Assembly (NCBI GenBank): GCA_030737835.1
Contig: JAUJYN010000026.1
Coordinates: 1,991,602-2,055,601, forward strand
Origin: Acorus gramineus
Lineage: Eukaryota > Streptophyta > Magnoliopsida > Acorales > Acoraceae
Direction of reading: 5' to 3'
Length of the DNA stretch: 64,000 bases
Positions 35,791 to 46,821 of the stretch are shown one piece after another (position 1 is the stretch's first letter; each line of letters opens with the position of its first letter). A model generated the notes under the pieces. The model saw only the letters and a list, made by a program, of their open reading frames with translations. It was not told where the DNA came from and searched no databases. Position numbers and translations under genes: made by a program.

Positions 35791-37234
35791 TGATTGATTA
35801 TTAAAGTTGTTATTAATTACCGCAAGTGCACGGATCATTACAGAAGTATAGATCTAGCAAATACGGGTCGATCCCACAGAGAATTGTTCAAATTAAATTA
35901 TTAATTGATTTACCTAATCGAATTAGACAGGAAGATTGATGAAGGTTTATTTTTTTATTTTATTTTAAAAAAATGAATATTAATATAAAAAGATAACTAG
36001 GGTTTTAGAATCCACCATGCAATACCAATTTAGGGGTTATATTCAAATGTGAAACTCCACCATATAACTCAATCAATATTGACGTTAGTCAAATACCAAT
36101 CGGAAATTAAATATTTAAAATCATATTAATTATTTCATAAAATGATCTATCTCCCTTCCCTTTATAAAATCTACCAACTCAATATTCAACTTGTTAAGAA
36201 GAGCATAAAATATCAGAGAACCTAATCAAAGCATATTTTATCAAATCAAATACAAGAGATTTTTGAAGAAGGTAATAAGAAATTCACATGAAAGGTTTCA
36301 AAAGAGAATTGAAGGAGAGATTGATATTCAATAAAGCAAACAATATGGAGAATTCAGATCTAAATATAAAATCCTAAACTAGCATTGCATGGTTTCATCT
36401 TCAACCCTAGTTGAAGATTTAGCTACTAGAAAACATGATCAAACTAAATAAAAAATCAAAAATAAAAGACATCATATTATTGAAAAATTCTTGAAAATAA
36501 AAATACTAAAGTAATATTAAAATTCAGATCTAAATATATACAAACATCCAAAGATATGAGATGAAAAGAAAAACAAAAACAAAGCAAAACTCTTGAATCT
36601 TTCTTCTCCTTTGGTTGTCCCTTTGCCTCCTTCTTTGATTCTTTTCTTGGCTTCATATGTGTTCCTTTTATAGCCTCCAGCCTTGAATCTTGACCATTGA
36701 TTTGCAATGAATTGGATGGTTAAGATTGGCCATCAACCTTCCTCATATGAATATTTGACAATTTTAGCAGGTAAAATCTTTCATTCCCGTCATTAATTTT
36801 CTGCAGAATCTTCGGATGAATTTTTGACCCCTAATAAGGTGGAATTGCAAAATATTCATGAAACATTGATTTGTAGATCTTGAAAATATCTTTTCAACGC
36901 CATATTGGGCCAAAATACGATATTTGAGGCAAAAGTTATGGTCAAAATAGTGGGACGGTTTTAACATTGATTTGAAGAATATTTGATTGGATTTTGATTT
37001 TTGATTCTCTCTTCACCAAATCTTTATCTAGCATAATTTTGGATCTTCAAGAATCCTCTTGATTCTCCTTCATATCTTTAAATGCTTTATAGAATATTTT
37101 GCATTGATAATCATCATTTATCTCAATTACCTGCAATAACAAATAAATTCTGAATATTAGTCATTATTACACATAAAATTAGGAAATAGAAAACTAAATT
37201 AAGGGGATTAAATGTGCAAATAATACGCTTATCA
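35791..37234 (-). repeat. 5' LTR of Athila-like element
   Basis: 1444 bp, nearly identical to 26612-28058. Differences seen include the T/A-run length near 35950, CAGATCTAAA versus CAAGTCTAAA near 36355, and CATATTGGGCC versus CATATTTTGGGCC near 36900. Confidence 0.93.
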
Positions 37235-39266
37235 GAAAGCATAATACATAAACAATGTTTGTAAATCAAAAACATTATTATATACTCGAATACACAATCA
37301 CTGTCCTGTGAGAGCCAAGTCTAGACCAAAGAAAATACAACCTGTGCCACATGCGCGATTTACAATATATACAATGACTCTAGGACTGCTGACAGCCTCG
37401 CACTCGCCACCCGCCGGAAGAACGCTCCACGCCCATAAGACCACGTCACAGGAAAGCTCCACGCCCAACACTGCCCCTGAAAAGAAACAGTATGCGAAAG
37501 GTGAGCTACAAGCTCAGTGAGTGGCTAGAAACCAATCACCATACAAGAGTTCAATACATAAGCACTTTCCTTTCAAGGAAAACATGGGTGGAAACCCATG
37601 GATAACAGGGTCACGCAGCAGCGCGACCAACCTCACCCTAACTCTCACTCCCGGAAGGAGACTCTTGGGACTTTCACGGAGCGACCATACCGTTGGTCGA
37701 GGAGGCCCGGGATTACTGGTCTACTCAACACTACTGGAACATCTACATCGAGTTAACCGCCCAACGATGTCTTTCAACATCGATTCACAACCGGACCCAA
37801 CAACTATGGGAACGGACGAACAACGAATGGGTCACGCGGCGATGTGTCTTCACCTCATCCTCACCCTCACCCCTTAGAGGTGACATAAGACTTTTGGAAG
37901 AGACTTAGACTGCTCTACACCCTTGGTCCACCGGTAGCCCTTTCCCCACGCAGCCTCTACCTGGTATACTCCCACGATCAGTACGCTTCCGAATGCATCG
38001 GTGGTACCTACGGATGGGAGCCCTCTGTCAGGACAGCTTTAACGCCGGGGAGTCCCTACATCGGATCCAACGAAGGGGAGAACGATTCCACGCTCGCAAT
38101 ATCATTCGTTAACCCTCTCTCGGGTAGCCTCTACCTGGTATACTCCCACGATCAGTACGCTCCCGAATGCATCGGTGGTACCTACGGATGGGAGCCCTCT
38201 GTCAGGACAGCTACAACCCGGGCCCCCTCAACACGGACGACATTGGGAGTAAACATTCCATGTTCGCAAAGCGAACCCAATGGAAAACAACTACTCTCGA
38301 TAATCACTTATCGAGATATCGAATACTACTGTACTCCCACACCGTTGCGTCGCTCAGACACAAAGGGGTGACACGCCCCAACTACCGGCTTAACAAACCG
38401 TTAAGATAATGAATCCTCCTGAATTCCAAACGAGGGCATCGCTCGGATGCACGGGCGATTTCATCGCTAGCACTCTAACTAATAAGGTACAACCCAACAG
38501 CAGGTCATACCCACGCCTATTCCAACTAGGCCTATCAGTTTTAACATGCGCATATATTTTAGAGGAGAATTTAATCTTAGTCATGTGCATGAACCATATG
38601 CACAATCATCTAATAATTATAGGGACACTCCCTAACATGGACTACATCATAATAATTCATACAACATGCATACATGGTCATTAATCACATAAGCATACAA
38701 AATATGCCCTAACATCCGTTGGATATCGCCAACTTAAAAGAAAGGGTCAAGCGCGATCTCGCGCACTAACAGGTGCATGCCAATATTCCAAATGAACCTG
38801 AGTCGAGTAGGAAATCGCATCTACTTACTCAGTTCGTTCAGAGGGAGAGGGCGAGAGAGATCATCATCTCATGCAGCCGGTCATAGCTTTGCCCATTAGC
38901 ATGGGCGCAACAGCTATACCACGCCCTCGAGTCTTATCGCAAGGGAATATTAGGCAGGTGCCCGTTATTAACCCAGACTTAATCATACTGTATATTCCCA
39001 TTAATATGGTGGGAGTAGTATTACAATACTACCTAAGACATGCCATATTCTATACATCCATACACATTTACAACATACATGCCCATACTAGAGGGGCTCA
39101 TGCAACACAATCATTCATACATGAATACAATACATGTATATAAGCCTAGCATGCAAGATATCTACATATTATAGCTTAAGGGGCCCCATCGATGCGCGAC
39201 GCGCGTCGAGCGCATCCCGAGAGGGGGGGGATTGGATCGAACCACTCACCATTACCCGGGACCTCG
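37235..39266 (-). repeat. 5' LTR of family B element, segment 2
   Basis: Continues the LTR from the Athila-like insertion (matching 20237-22279) to the CCTCG where the solo LTR entered. Contains CTCACCCTCACCC units near 37630 and 37860 and the GGGAGCCCTCTGTCAGGACAG blocks. Confidence 0.9.
39262..39266. repeat. Target-site duplication CCTCG (left copy)
   Basis: Identical to 41805-41809; the uninterrupted sister LTR has one CCTCG at 22275-22279. Confidence 0.93.
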
Positions 39267-39654
39267 TGTTATATATGTGTCACTTTTTAGCCTTCTGGTC
39301 ACCTTTGAAACAATTCTGGCAGTTTTTCAATTTTTCTTTTTTCGATCGGAACCGCTAAAATTTTAGACTTTTAGCTATCATCATGAGCTTGAGAACTCCG
39401 ATTGAAAATCTAACTGCACATTATGTGTCCTGGTGCCATTTCAAGCCACTCACGAAAATTTCATCGAATTCTAGTAACATTCAAAATTTAGCAGTTTCGA
39501 ATCGTATCCGGGTTTTGACCAAGCGGAAAGTCATGGTGAGACTTGACCAAGTCAAAGATGACTTTGACCAAGTCAAGTTTGACCATTGACTTGGTCAAAT
39601 CATTTTGTTTGTTTGTGGGTTGACTCAAGTCAATCCCCACCAAAAGCAAGTGTG

Positions 39655-39686
39655 TGAGTGTGTGAGTGTGTGTGTGTGTGTGTGTG
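39655..39686 (+). repeat. (GT)n microsatellite
   Basis: GTGTGAGTGTGTGAGTG followed by a pure GT run. An AC run at 48759-48780 is its reverse-strand counterpart. Confidence 0.85.
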
Positions 39687-40561
39687 GCCCTTAAGTGGGC
39701 GTCCACCCCTTCTTCCTTCTTCTCACCATCTCTCACTCACTCCACTCCATTTTCATCTTTCCCTCTTCTTTATAGTCTCCATTAGAGGTAGTAGAAGGAA
39801 GAAAACAAGGAAACCCTAGAAGGGAAAAAGATTGGTAAGGGTTGGATCTACCCTTGTATGGATTTTGTTTTGATTTCCCCCTTTGTTTACCTCCTCTCAT
39901 GGCTTCCCTTTTTCCCCCCTGTTTTCAGCCATTTTAGGGCTGAGAGTGGTCTTGGTGGTGGCGATTTGGTGCGCAAAGGGCACCCGAGTTCCTCCCTTTG
40001 TTCTTCCTCTCTTTGGGTAAGTTTTCCTCCTCCCCTAGCTAGTTTAGATGCTTGATTAGGGTGTGTAAATGGTTATGCATGTATGCATGGGTGTTGGGGG
40101 GGTGTGGGAGGGCTGAGGAGGGGGTGGAAGGGGCTCGGGCTCGTGTGCAGGGTCATCCGCGTGCGTGCGCGCAAGTCTGCGCGCGTAGGCAGGCACTAGC
40201 GCGCGCAGACGGGCGCGCTGGCGGGCACTCGCACGTACGCGCAGCCGCGCGGGGAGCTGCGCTACGCACAGGCTGGGTGCGCGGTGCGCGCGCGCACGCG
40301 GTAGCGTGTCTAGGCGCGCGGGCAGGGGCGCGGCAGTGCGCCAGGGGCGCAGGGGCGCGTGCGCATTCGTGCGTGCGCGTGCGGGGGGCCATGCGTATGG
40401 CTGCCCGAGGGTTCGGGAGGGTGTCGGGGCACTCGGACTCACGTGCGTGCTCGCGTGCGTGCGGGCCCGTATGCATGCTTCTCTGAGTATTGGGTATTTC
40501 TAGTAAATTTCTTATGTATTTGTGTAGTTTACTCACCATATTGAATGCCCATGTCTTGCAG

Positions 40562-40597
40562 ATCTTGACGGACGGTCACGTAGCGACCCGGGTTTCG
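40562..40597 (+). other. LTR mini-exon candidate in solo LTR
   Basis: 36 nt between GTCTTGCAG and GTGAGTGGG, reading LDGRSRSDPGF. It joins in frame to the segment after the TTTCTCCAG acceptor at 41431 (ISESDLKEEQ, stop at 41464-41466). Confidence 0.42.
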
Positions 40598-41431
40598 GTG
40601 AGTGGGACAATCCAACCCAGTAGGGAGGCATTCGATGCACGTAGGCGTGCATTGCCCTCCCCTGGGGCACCATAATTGTGTATTAACTTGTAATAAATGT
40701 AAAGCTATGCATGCATGATTATTATGTTGTATCCATGCCACCTTAGACTTTGCATGCTAGGGATATGCACTCATATATCATGTATAGAGGCCTATGCATG
40801 CCTAGAGACCATGTCCCTTGATTGGAAACCCCCGAACTATGCATGTTCCCATCTAGTTTAATCTAATTAAATCAAAATGTGAGCATTTAGTTACAAGCAT
40901 ACCTTAGAGAATATTATAACCTTGTTGTTATAATATATGTCTCTCCGCATCTTAGTTATGCGCCCTGGAGGGATTCTTGAGAATTCATGACATTATTTAG
41001 TGTTACAAATCGTTGTCGACGGATCCAAGAGGATGCGAGAGTAGGTTGTCTTCTCCTTTTAGTTGGATCCGATGTAGGAACTCCGCGGCGTTGACTGACC
41101 TGACAGAGGGCTCCCGTCCATAGGTACCTCCGATGTGTCGGACAATACTGATAGTGGGAGTGGACTAGGTGGAGGCTACTAGGGTGGGAGGGTACCGGGT
41201 GGACCAGGGGTAGAGAGCGGTATAGTATGCCCCAATAGGACCATGTCACCCACAGGAAAGGGTGAGGGTGGGGGGGGGGAGGTGGGTTGGCGATGAAATG
41301 ACCCATTAGAATGTTGTAGTTGCTCTCGTTTTAAGGGGCTATAAATTATATAAGGTTAATATGAATTGTGATGCATGGGTTGTGCTATTCACTGAGCGTG
41401 TGGCTCACCCCTCGCATATATTTTTCTCCAG

Positions 41432-41466
41432 TTATATCTGAGTCAGATCTGAAGGAGGAGCAGTAG
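41432..41466 (+). other. LTR exon 3 candidate, acidic tail
   Basis: Begins after TTTTTCTCCAG and ends at TAG. Encodes the acidic SESDLKEEQ tail in the frame set by the mini-exon at 40562. Shorter than the copy at 63202 by loss of the LPEGLH codons, with the stop kept. Confidence 0.42.
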
Positions 41467-41804
41467 CGGAGCAGCGTCACGTTCTGCGAGTGAGAGACCA
41501 TCAGCATCCCCTTTTGATTGTATGTATTGTTATCTGTGCTTGGGCACATACTTGTATTTGGATGTCATTGTATATATATTGGCTCTCACATGACAGTTGA
41601 TTATGTATCGGGTCTGTAATATGTCTTTGAATTACAGACTCAATCGTTTGAGCTTCCGCTATTTGTATATATTATGTCAGCTACCTTATTGTCTGTGTTG
41701 TCATTTTTGATGTTGTTTAGAGTATGTTACTGATCTCCTGTATAGACTGTTGATATTATATATATTTTGCCACGTATCGGGGACGGCCGCCCTGGGGCGT
41801 GACA

Positions 41805-43215
41805 CCTCGCGCATCCCATCCGATGAGACTTGCAGGGTAGGGGCATCAAATTTGGTGAGTAACATCACAATTTAACACTTAGAAATTATTAGAAATACCA
41901 AAGACTTAGACATGGACGCATACAGGCTCGCACCCATGCGAGCACGCGCGTACGCACGCATGCCCGGGTGCCCCAGCACCCACCCGAGCCCCTGGGCAGC
42001 CCCGCGCATGCCCCAGCACGCGCACACACGCGCGCGCACGCGCGCGCGTGCACTGGCCCCCAGCCCCGCGCCCAGACGCACTGCCCAGGAGCACTGCCCC
42101 GCGCGCGCGCACGCTCACGCGCGCACTCCCCGCGCGTACCCCCGCTCGCGCCAGTGCCCGTGCGCACCCGCTGGCCCACTCCGCGCGCACCCGCGCGCTC
42201 GCGTGCACGCGCCTGCACGCGTCTGCGCGCCTTCCAGTGCCCTCCTGCGCGCAGACAGCCCCCTACGCGCTCCCAGCCTCTCCTAACCCCTTTTAACCCC
42301 TCCTCCACACTCTCACTCACCCTAAACCAATCATCTAGCATGCATGACCTCCCAACAACCCCTTAAGCCATGAAAAACCAAGAAAAGAAGGGGAAGAGCT
42401 CACCTTGGGAGGGGGAATGAAAGGGTCGGGGGCCCTCAATGTACCCGCGACCACCTCGACCACCACCACCAATACCACCACCTCCTCAGGCCTCCTCAGC
42501 CTTCTTCTTGTCTGAAAATCAGGGGGGGGGGGAAGTTCATGAAAAGGTGCTTGAGAGAGGGGAGATCAACAACTACAACAACACTTACACATAACTTTTC
42601 TTTCTCCTTCACCTTCTCCTTCTCTTCTCTTTGAAGAAATAACACAAACACTTGGGGGATGTGTGTGAAAGAGAGCCCAAGATGTTGACGTGGGAGTGGG
42701 AGGGAGATATATATATATATATATTGGGCAAATAAATATCTAAAAGAGGGATAGAAATGACCAATTCGTCCTTGACTAGAAATTCTATACATGCTTCACT
42801 AGAACAGCCATAACTTCCTCAATATAACTCCGAATTGTACAATCCAAAGTCCGTTGGAAAGCCAAGAAGATTATCTACAACTTTCATTTTATGCCAAGAT
42901 CAAATAATCCTTCCCGCTATTCCTAAATTAGAGCTAAACATAGAACAGGGCTGCTGCCGGAATTTTTTATCCCCGGGGTATACTTGGTAAAATACCCATA
43001 ACTTTTACTACATGAATCCAGTTGACCTAATTCCACTTTTGTATGAGAGCAAACTCAAAACTGAGCATCTCATAATAAAATCATATTTAAACCTCTTCAT
43101 CTTGGATTTTAACAAAATCAAATCCAAATACCAAATCGAAAATACATAACTTCTAGGAGAAAAATTTTGTAGCCTAAATTTCAATCAGAGCTCTCCAAAT
43201 GACACAGGCATAACA
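41805..43215 (-). repeat. 5' LTR of family B element, segment 3
   Basis: Begins with the right CCTCG copy and continues to TGTTATGCCTGTGTCA (minus strand) at 43215. It matches 22275-23725, with a (TA)10 run at about 42705-42724 in place of the GA run. Confidence 0.9.
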
Positions 43216-44513
43216 GGCAGGTGCGGAGCGGAGTGGTCGCGCAGGTGCGCGCGGGTGCTGGCGCGATCGGGGGTGTGCGCGGGAGTGCGCGCGGGTGCCC
43301 GCAGGCGCGCGCTGGCGTGCTCGCGAGCGTGCGCGCGCGCGGCAGGGCACCTGGGCACTATATCGGGACCTCACGCTGCCCACCCAAGGATTCTTTCCCC
43401 GTTAATATTCCAACCTTGTTATAACTATTATGCATGTTCCCCACATCTTGGTTATGCGCCCTGGAGGAATTCTGAAGAATTCATGACACCAGAGTTGTTA
43501 GGATGTGTTGTCTGCGGATCCGAGTGGATCATGTGCGATGGATAGGCTGTTCTGTTCCCTTCGTTGGATCCGTGTAGAGACTACCCCGGCGTTGGAAAGG
43601 TCGTCCCGTGCAGGGGCTCCCATCAGTAGGCGCCTCCTGATTTGGTAGAAGGACTGTGCTGAATGTGGGAGTGGCCAAACGACCTACGGAGTGGGGAGAG
43701 ACTATCGGTGGACCAAGGGTGACCAACAGCCTAGTCAGTCCCAAGAGCCTAGGTCACCTATTGAGGGTGAGGGTGAGGGTATGGTGGGCCGGCGATGTGG
43801 CGACCCACTGGATTGTAAGTCCCAATATCCTTGGTCACCCATTGAGGGTGAGGGTGAGGGTGTAGCGGGTGGCGGTAGCGACCCGCTGGTTTTGTGTAAT
43901 TAGTCCCAATATCCTTGGTCACCCATTGAGAGGTGAGGGTGAGGGTGTAGTGGGTTGGCAGGAGCGACCCACTGGATTGCGGAGTTGTTGCCATTTTGTG
44001 GCTTGAGTAATGTGATTGTGGTTTAATAATATCTGGTTATGGTTAATATAAGCTGTGATGCATGGGTTGTGCTGTTCACTGAGCGTGTGGCTCACCCCTC
44101 GCATAATATTTTTCTCCAGTGTCATCTGAGTCGGATCTGGAGGAGGAGCTCCCCGAGGGACTTCATCAGTAGCGGAGTAGCGCCACGTCCCGCGAGTATC
44201 AGAGGCTATCAACATCCCTTTTGCTTGTATGTATTATATTCCGTGCTTGGGCACGTGTTTGTGTATTATTTGGATGTCTTTGTATATATATTGGCTCTCA
44301 CAGGACAGTTGATTATGTATCGAGTCTGTAATGTGTTTTTGGATTACAGATTCAGTCTTTAGCTTCCGCATTTGGTGTATATATTATGTCAGCCCTACTT
44401 TTATCTGTGTAGTCATTTTTAGCTGTTGTGTGAGTATGTTATTGAACTCCTGTTTACTAATATCATATATACACTTGCCGCGTCCCGGGGTCGGCCGGCC
44501 CTGGGGCGTGACA
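43216..44513 (+). mobile_element. Family A LTR, 3' part only
   Basis: Starts abruptly inside a CpG-rich block against the family B end at 43215 and runs to GGGGCGTGACA at 44513. It has three GGGTGAGGGTGAGGG units (43767, 43845, 43936) and an intact exon-3-like tail after TTTCTCCAG (about 44120, SSESDLEEELPEGLHQ then stop). The 5' half is not in the window; the family B element probably landed inside this LTR and later rearrangement removed the other half. Confidence 0.85.
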
Positions 44514-44517
44514 TTTC

Positions 44518-44688
44518 CTACTTCAAGGTCTTGGCCTGGTGATAGTCGGCGAGGTCAATGAACATGTCCTCTTCCGACTGGTATCCTAAGGTAGCCATCC
44601 TCTCCTCTAGGTGGCTGAGGAATTGGGTGGTCTGGTCTCCTTGGTTGTCTTCCTCCTCTACTGTTTTCTCATGGGTATAGGCTTCCAT
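44518..44688 (-). pseudogene. Possible start of a Tat-like gag, truncated
   Basis: From the ATG at 44688 the minus strand reads an acidic, coding-looking frame (MEAYTHEKTVEEEDN, later LSHLEERMATLGYQSEEDMF) for 56 codons to a TAG at 44518, next to the LTR boundary at 44513. It lies where gag should begin, downstream of the Tat-like LTR at 45029-46246. No domain is recognised; the product could equally be another leader frame. Confidence 0.4.
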
Positions 44689-44754
44689 GGTGTGAATATG
44701 GAAAGCCTAGGTGTGAATGAATGCAGATTTAAAACAGTAAATAAAGCGGCAAAG

Positions 44755-44860
44755 GGGTGCGTAGTTGTGTGCGGCTTAAAGCAGTAAAGTGTGCGCAGCT
44801 GCGTGTTGCTTAAAGCAGTAAAGGGGTGCGCAGCTGTGTGCGGCTTAAAGCAGTAAAGGA
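44755..44860 (-). repeat. Short tandem repeat in Tat-like leader
   Basis: Three copies of a unit of about 35 bp with GTGCGCAGCTG and GGCTTAAAGCAGTAAAG. Confidence 0.75.
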
Positions 44861-45000
44861 TGTTGTAATGCAAAGCAGAGGAGGGTCTGACTTGAGGGGT
44901 GGGAAATTCTAGCTTTCCTAGAGGGGTGATGGCATTCTAATCAAGTTGTGGAAAGAAGCAGAGGAGGATTACCTTTTGTTGTTTTTCACGTGGGAAGTCC

Positions 45001-45028
45001 CACCGTGATCGCCAGACTTGTCAGTATG
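45001..45028 (-). other. Candidate primer binding site of Tat-like element
   Basis: On the minus strand TCTGGCGATCACGGTGGGAC follows the LTR end CATACTGACA by two bases. The TGGCG start and position fit a PBS; the tRNA is not assigned. Confidence 0.55.
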
Positions 45029-45769
45029 TAAAACTTGGCGGTTTTGTGAGCTTGGTCTTGGTCCGTCTCGCGACTGATCAAATCACCGCCCGTAGAGTCT
45101 TTTCTGAGACGCCCGACTGCTACTCAGAAAAGACGGGGGTTTGTTTGTGTTCGCCACTTGTTTTCTAAAAAAAACAATAAAAGTTGGGTGTTGTTGTTGA
45201 TCGCCTTCGCGGGGGAGTTTGTGGGGGTCTCCGCTCTGAGATACAGGCATGCCGCACATAGAGGTGAAAAATTGGAATCCTCTTCTGCTAGATAAAAACT
45301 TGACCAAAGGAGGTTTGGGAGTCAGGATGTAGGTGAGGGTTAGCTAGTTGTTTTTAGCCACCTGGAGGGGGACGGCTAGTTAGGAGTAACCGCCTGGTGT
45401 TTGGCTCTATTTGGGCAAAGCCTGGGTAGAAAATGGGTTAGGGTTTGGCTACGGTTAAACTAGGTTTAACCTGGGTTTTGGAGAGGGTCTGGGAGAGTGG
45501 ATTTGGAGTGGGATTGGGTGGAATTGACTCTCTTTCTCTCTCTCTCTCAAAGGTATTCAAGTGGTGGGTGTGGGAGTGTGGTGGATTGTTGTGAATTGTG
45601 AATTGATGATTGTGAGGATGGGTTGTTGTTGTAAATGTTTTGGATGCCCCCTATTTATAGAGAAAAAGGGGCAAGGGAGTGTCCACTAGACAATAGATCA
45701 AAATGGGTTATAAGGTGTTTGATTTGACCTTCCATTAGATCTTTGTTCTCTAACAGTGTCCAGGTGAGG

Positions 45770-45827
45770 GGCGGCTAGTTGAAACTAGCCGCCCAGTGAG
45801 GGGCGGCTACTCTCAAGTAACCGCCCC
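45770..45827. repeat. Two adjacent hairpins (GGCGGCTAGTT and GGGGCGGCTACT arms)
   Basis: Arms of 11 bp (45770-45780 with 45783-45793, 2-nt spacer) and 12 bp with one mismatch (45800-45811 with 45816-45827, 4-nt spacer). Confidence 0.85.
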
Positions 45828-46035
45828 AATGATGGCCTGCCAAACGTCTCATCTCTGACAAGCAGTGGCCTAAGTCGACTACTAGGGTTGAACTGGCCAA
45901 GAGGGGGTGGCTAATGGTCACAAATCGCCGCAATCATCAGCATTAAATGCTGCTTTATGCCCCATCTAAAGGAAGCGGTTTGGGGGTCAGTTAGGGGTCG
46001 GCTACAAGGGAAGCAGTTTGGGGGTAAGTTAGGGA

Positions 46036-46092
46036 GCGGCTAGTCAAAACTAGCCGCCCAATATGGGGCGGCTACTCCCAAGTAGCCGCCCC
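46036..46092. repeat. Two further hairpins of the same type
   Basis: Arms GCGGCTAGT (46036-46044 with 46049-46057) and GGGGCGGCTACT (46065-46076 with 46081-46092), both perfect with 4-nt loops. Confidence 0.85.
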
Positions 46093-46246
46093 TGTCCTGG
46101 TCTTAGAATTCCCTAAGTGTTTGGACTAGAGTTTCTGGTTTTGGGTTTCTAAGAAAGTTTTCTATTAGATGTCCAAATGTGGTCATTTCTAAATATTACT
46201 TGAAGTATTTTTGTTTCTTTGGACGGTCAAAATTGGGGTATCTACA

Positions 46247-46821
46247 TGGTTGAGCGAGGAGAGGCTCCAGGCTGCGGAGGTGAGGGCAAGGGAGCTCGAG
46301 GAGAGGCTGATGGCGATCGAGGACCGGTCGAGAGGGGTGGAGGGTCGTCTCCATCAGAGGTTGGAGAGGAGGGACCGAGATATCCAGCAAGTCCACCTTT
46401 GGGAGGCCACCATGAGGGGGAAGCTGGTTGGCGGAGGGTCCATGACGGAGGCGGATCTTGACCTTCTCCCTCTTGAGCACGAGCATTCTATCTCGGCTTC
46501 CTTTGCTACGGGGGCTACCGTCAGTCGGGCCTCTCGTCCTTCAGCGACTCAGAGTCGTGGGAGGTATGCAAGGGCTGCTTCTTCAGTGAGGGAGACTCCC
46601 GTGGTCCAGGACGCTCCGGAGGTTCAGTCCTCTCATCAGCCACCGCCTCCTTCTCAGCCAAGTCAGGACGTTCCTCCTACTCATCCTCCCACAGATGATG
46701 ACAACGCTCCAAGGTATAGTTGTAGTGTTTTGGTTGTTTTGATAGAAGAATAGCATATATGCAAAGAATTCATGGTTTCTTCTTTCCTTTTGGCTCAGGT
46801 GATTATTCTGATGATGCATGA
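46247..46821 (+). pseudogene. Coding-looking gene fragment, 5' end cut by the Tat-like LTR
   Basis: An open plus-strand frame runs from the LTR border into a coiled-coil stretch (ERLQAAEVRARELEERLMAI, then EDRSRGVEGRLHQRLERR), a Ser/Arg-rich part and a Pro-rich C-terminus (HQPPPPSQPSQDVPPTHPP, DDDNAP). An 80-nt intron-like segment (GT at 46719, TTTTGGCTCAG ending 46798) would join it in frame to SDYSDDA and a stop at 46819-46821. Codon use and composition look like a protein gene rather than LTR sequence. The N-terminal part is missing. It resembles C-terminal parts of long plant proteins often carried by transposons, but I cannot name the family. Confidence 0.5.

Larger units (their letters stand above)
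26612..37234 (-). mobile_element. Athila-like Gypsy element (D), structurally near-complete
   Basis: A 10,623-bp minus-strand element: 5' LTR 35791-37234, tRNA-Asp-type PBS, leader, gag, pol, noncoding 3' region, PPT and 3' LTR 26612-28058. The LTRs differ at only about 15-20 places by eye over roughly 1445 bp, so insertion was recent. All pol catalytic motifs are present. gag and pol are in different frames and no envelope-like frame follows pol. It is inserted in the family B 5' LTR. Confidence 0.94.
39267..41804 (+). mobile_element. Solo LTR of family A (variant)
   Basis: Full LTR ends (TGTTATATATG ... GGGGCGTGACA), 2538 bp, with perfect CCTCG duplications and no internal region: a product of recombination between the two LTRs of one inserted element. 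Compared with 5782-9241 it has a different U3-proximal part (TGACTTTGACCAAGTC repeats near 39555, (GT)n at about 39655-39686) and a shorter CpG-rich block (40120-40470). It shares this variant with the LTR starting at 50730 and with part of 48063-50600. Confidence 0.95.
20102..43215 (-). mobile_element. Family B Gypsy element with two nested insertions
   Basis: A minus-strand element with 3' LTR 20102-23725, internal region 23726-26471 and 5' LTR from 26472, interrupted by the Athila-like element (26612-37234) and a solo A LTR (39267-41804), ending at 43215. PPT and PBS are in place. The flanks do not match (GTAAT on the left, GGCAG on the right), so this is not a simple insertion with both original flanks. 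The internal region holds degraded integrase and almost no gag, so the copy is defective. Confidence 0.85.
45029..46246 (-). repeat. Tat-like LTR (5' LTR), rest of element truncated
   Basis: 1218 bp, starting TGTAGATACCCCAATTTTGACC on the minus strand at 46246 and ending CATACTGACA at 45029, with PBS and leader beyond. The start sequence is characteristic of Tat/Ogre-type LTRs. Four near-perfect hairpin sequences built on GCGGCTA lie inside. The internal region stops at 44514, where an A LTR begins. Confidence 0.75.

Noticed and set aside
45770..46092. Repeated GGCGGCTAGTT motif as a CRISPR-like array
   Set aside because: Units are inverted pairs in a plant LTR, irregularly spaced, with no spacers or cas genes.
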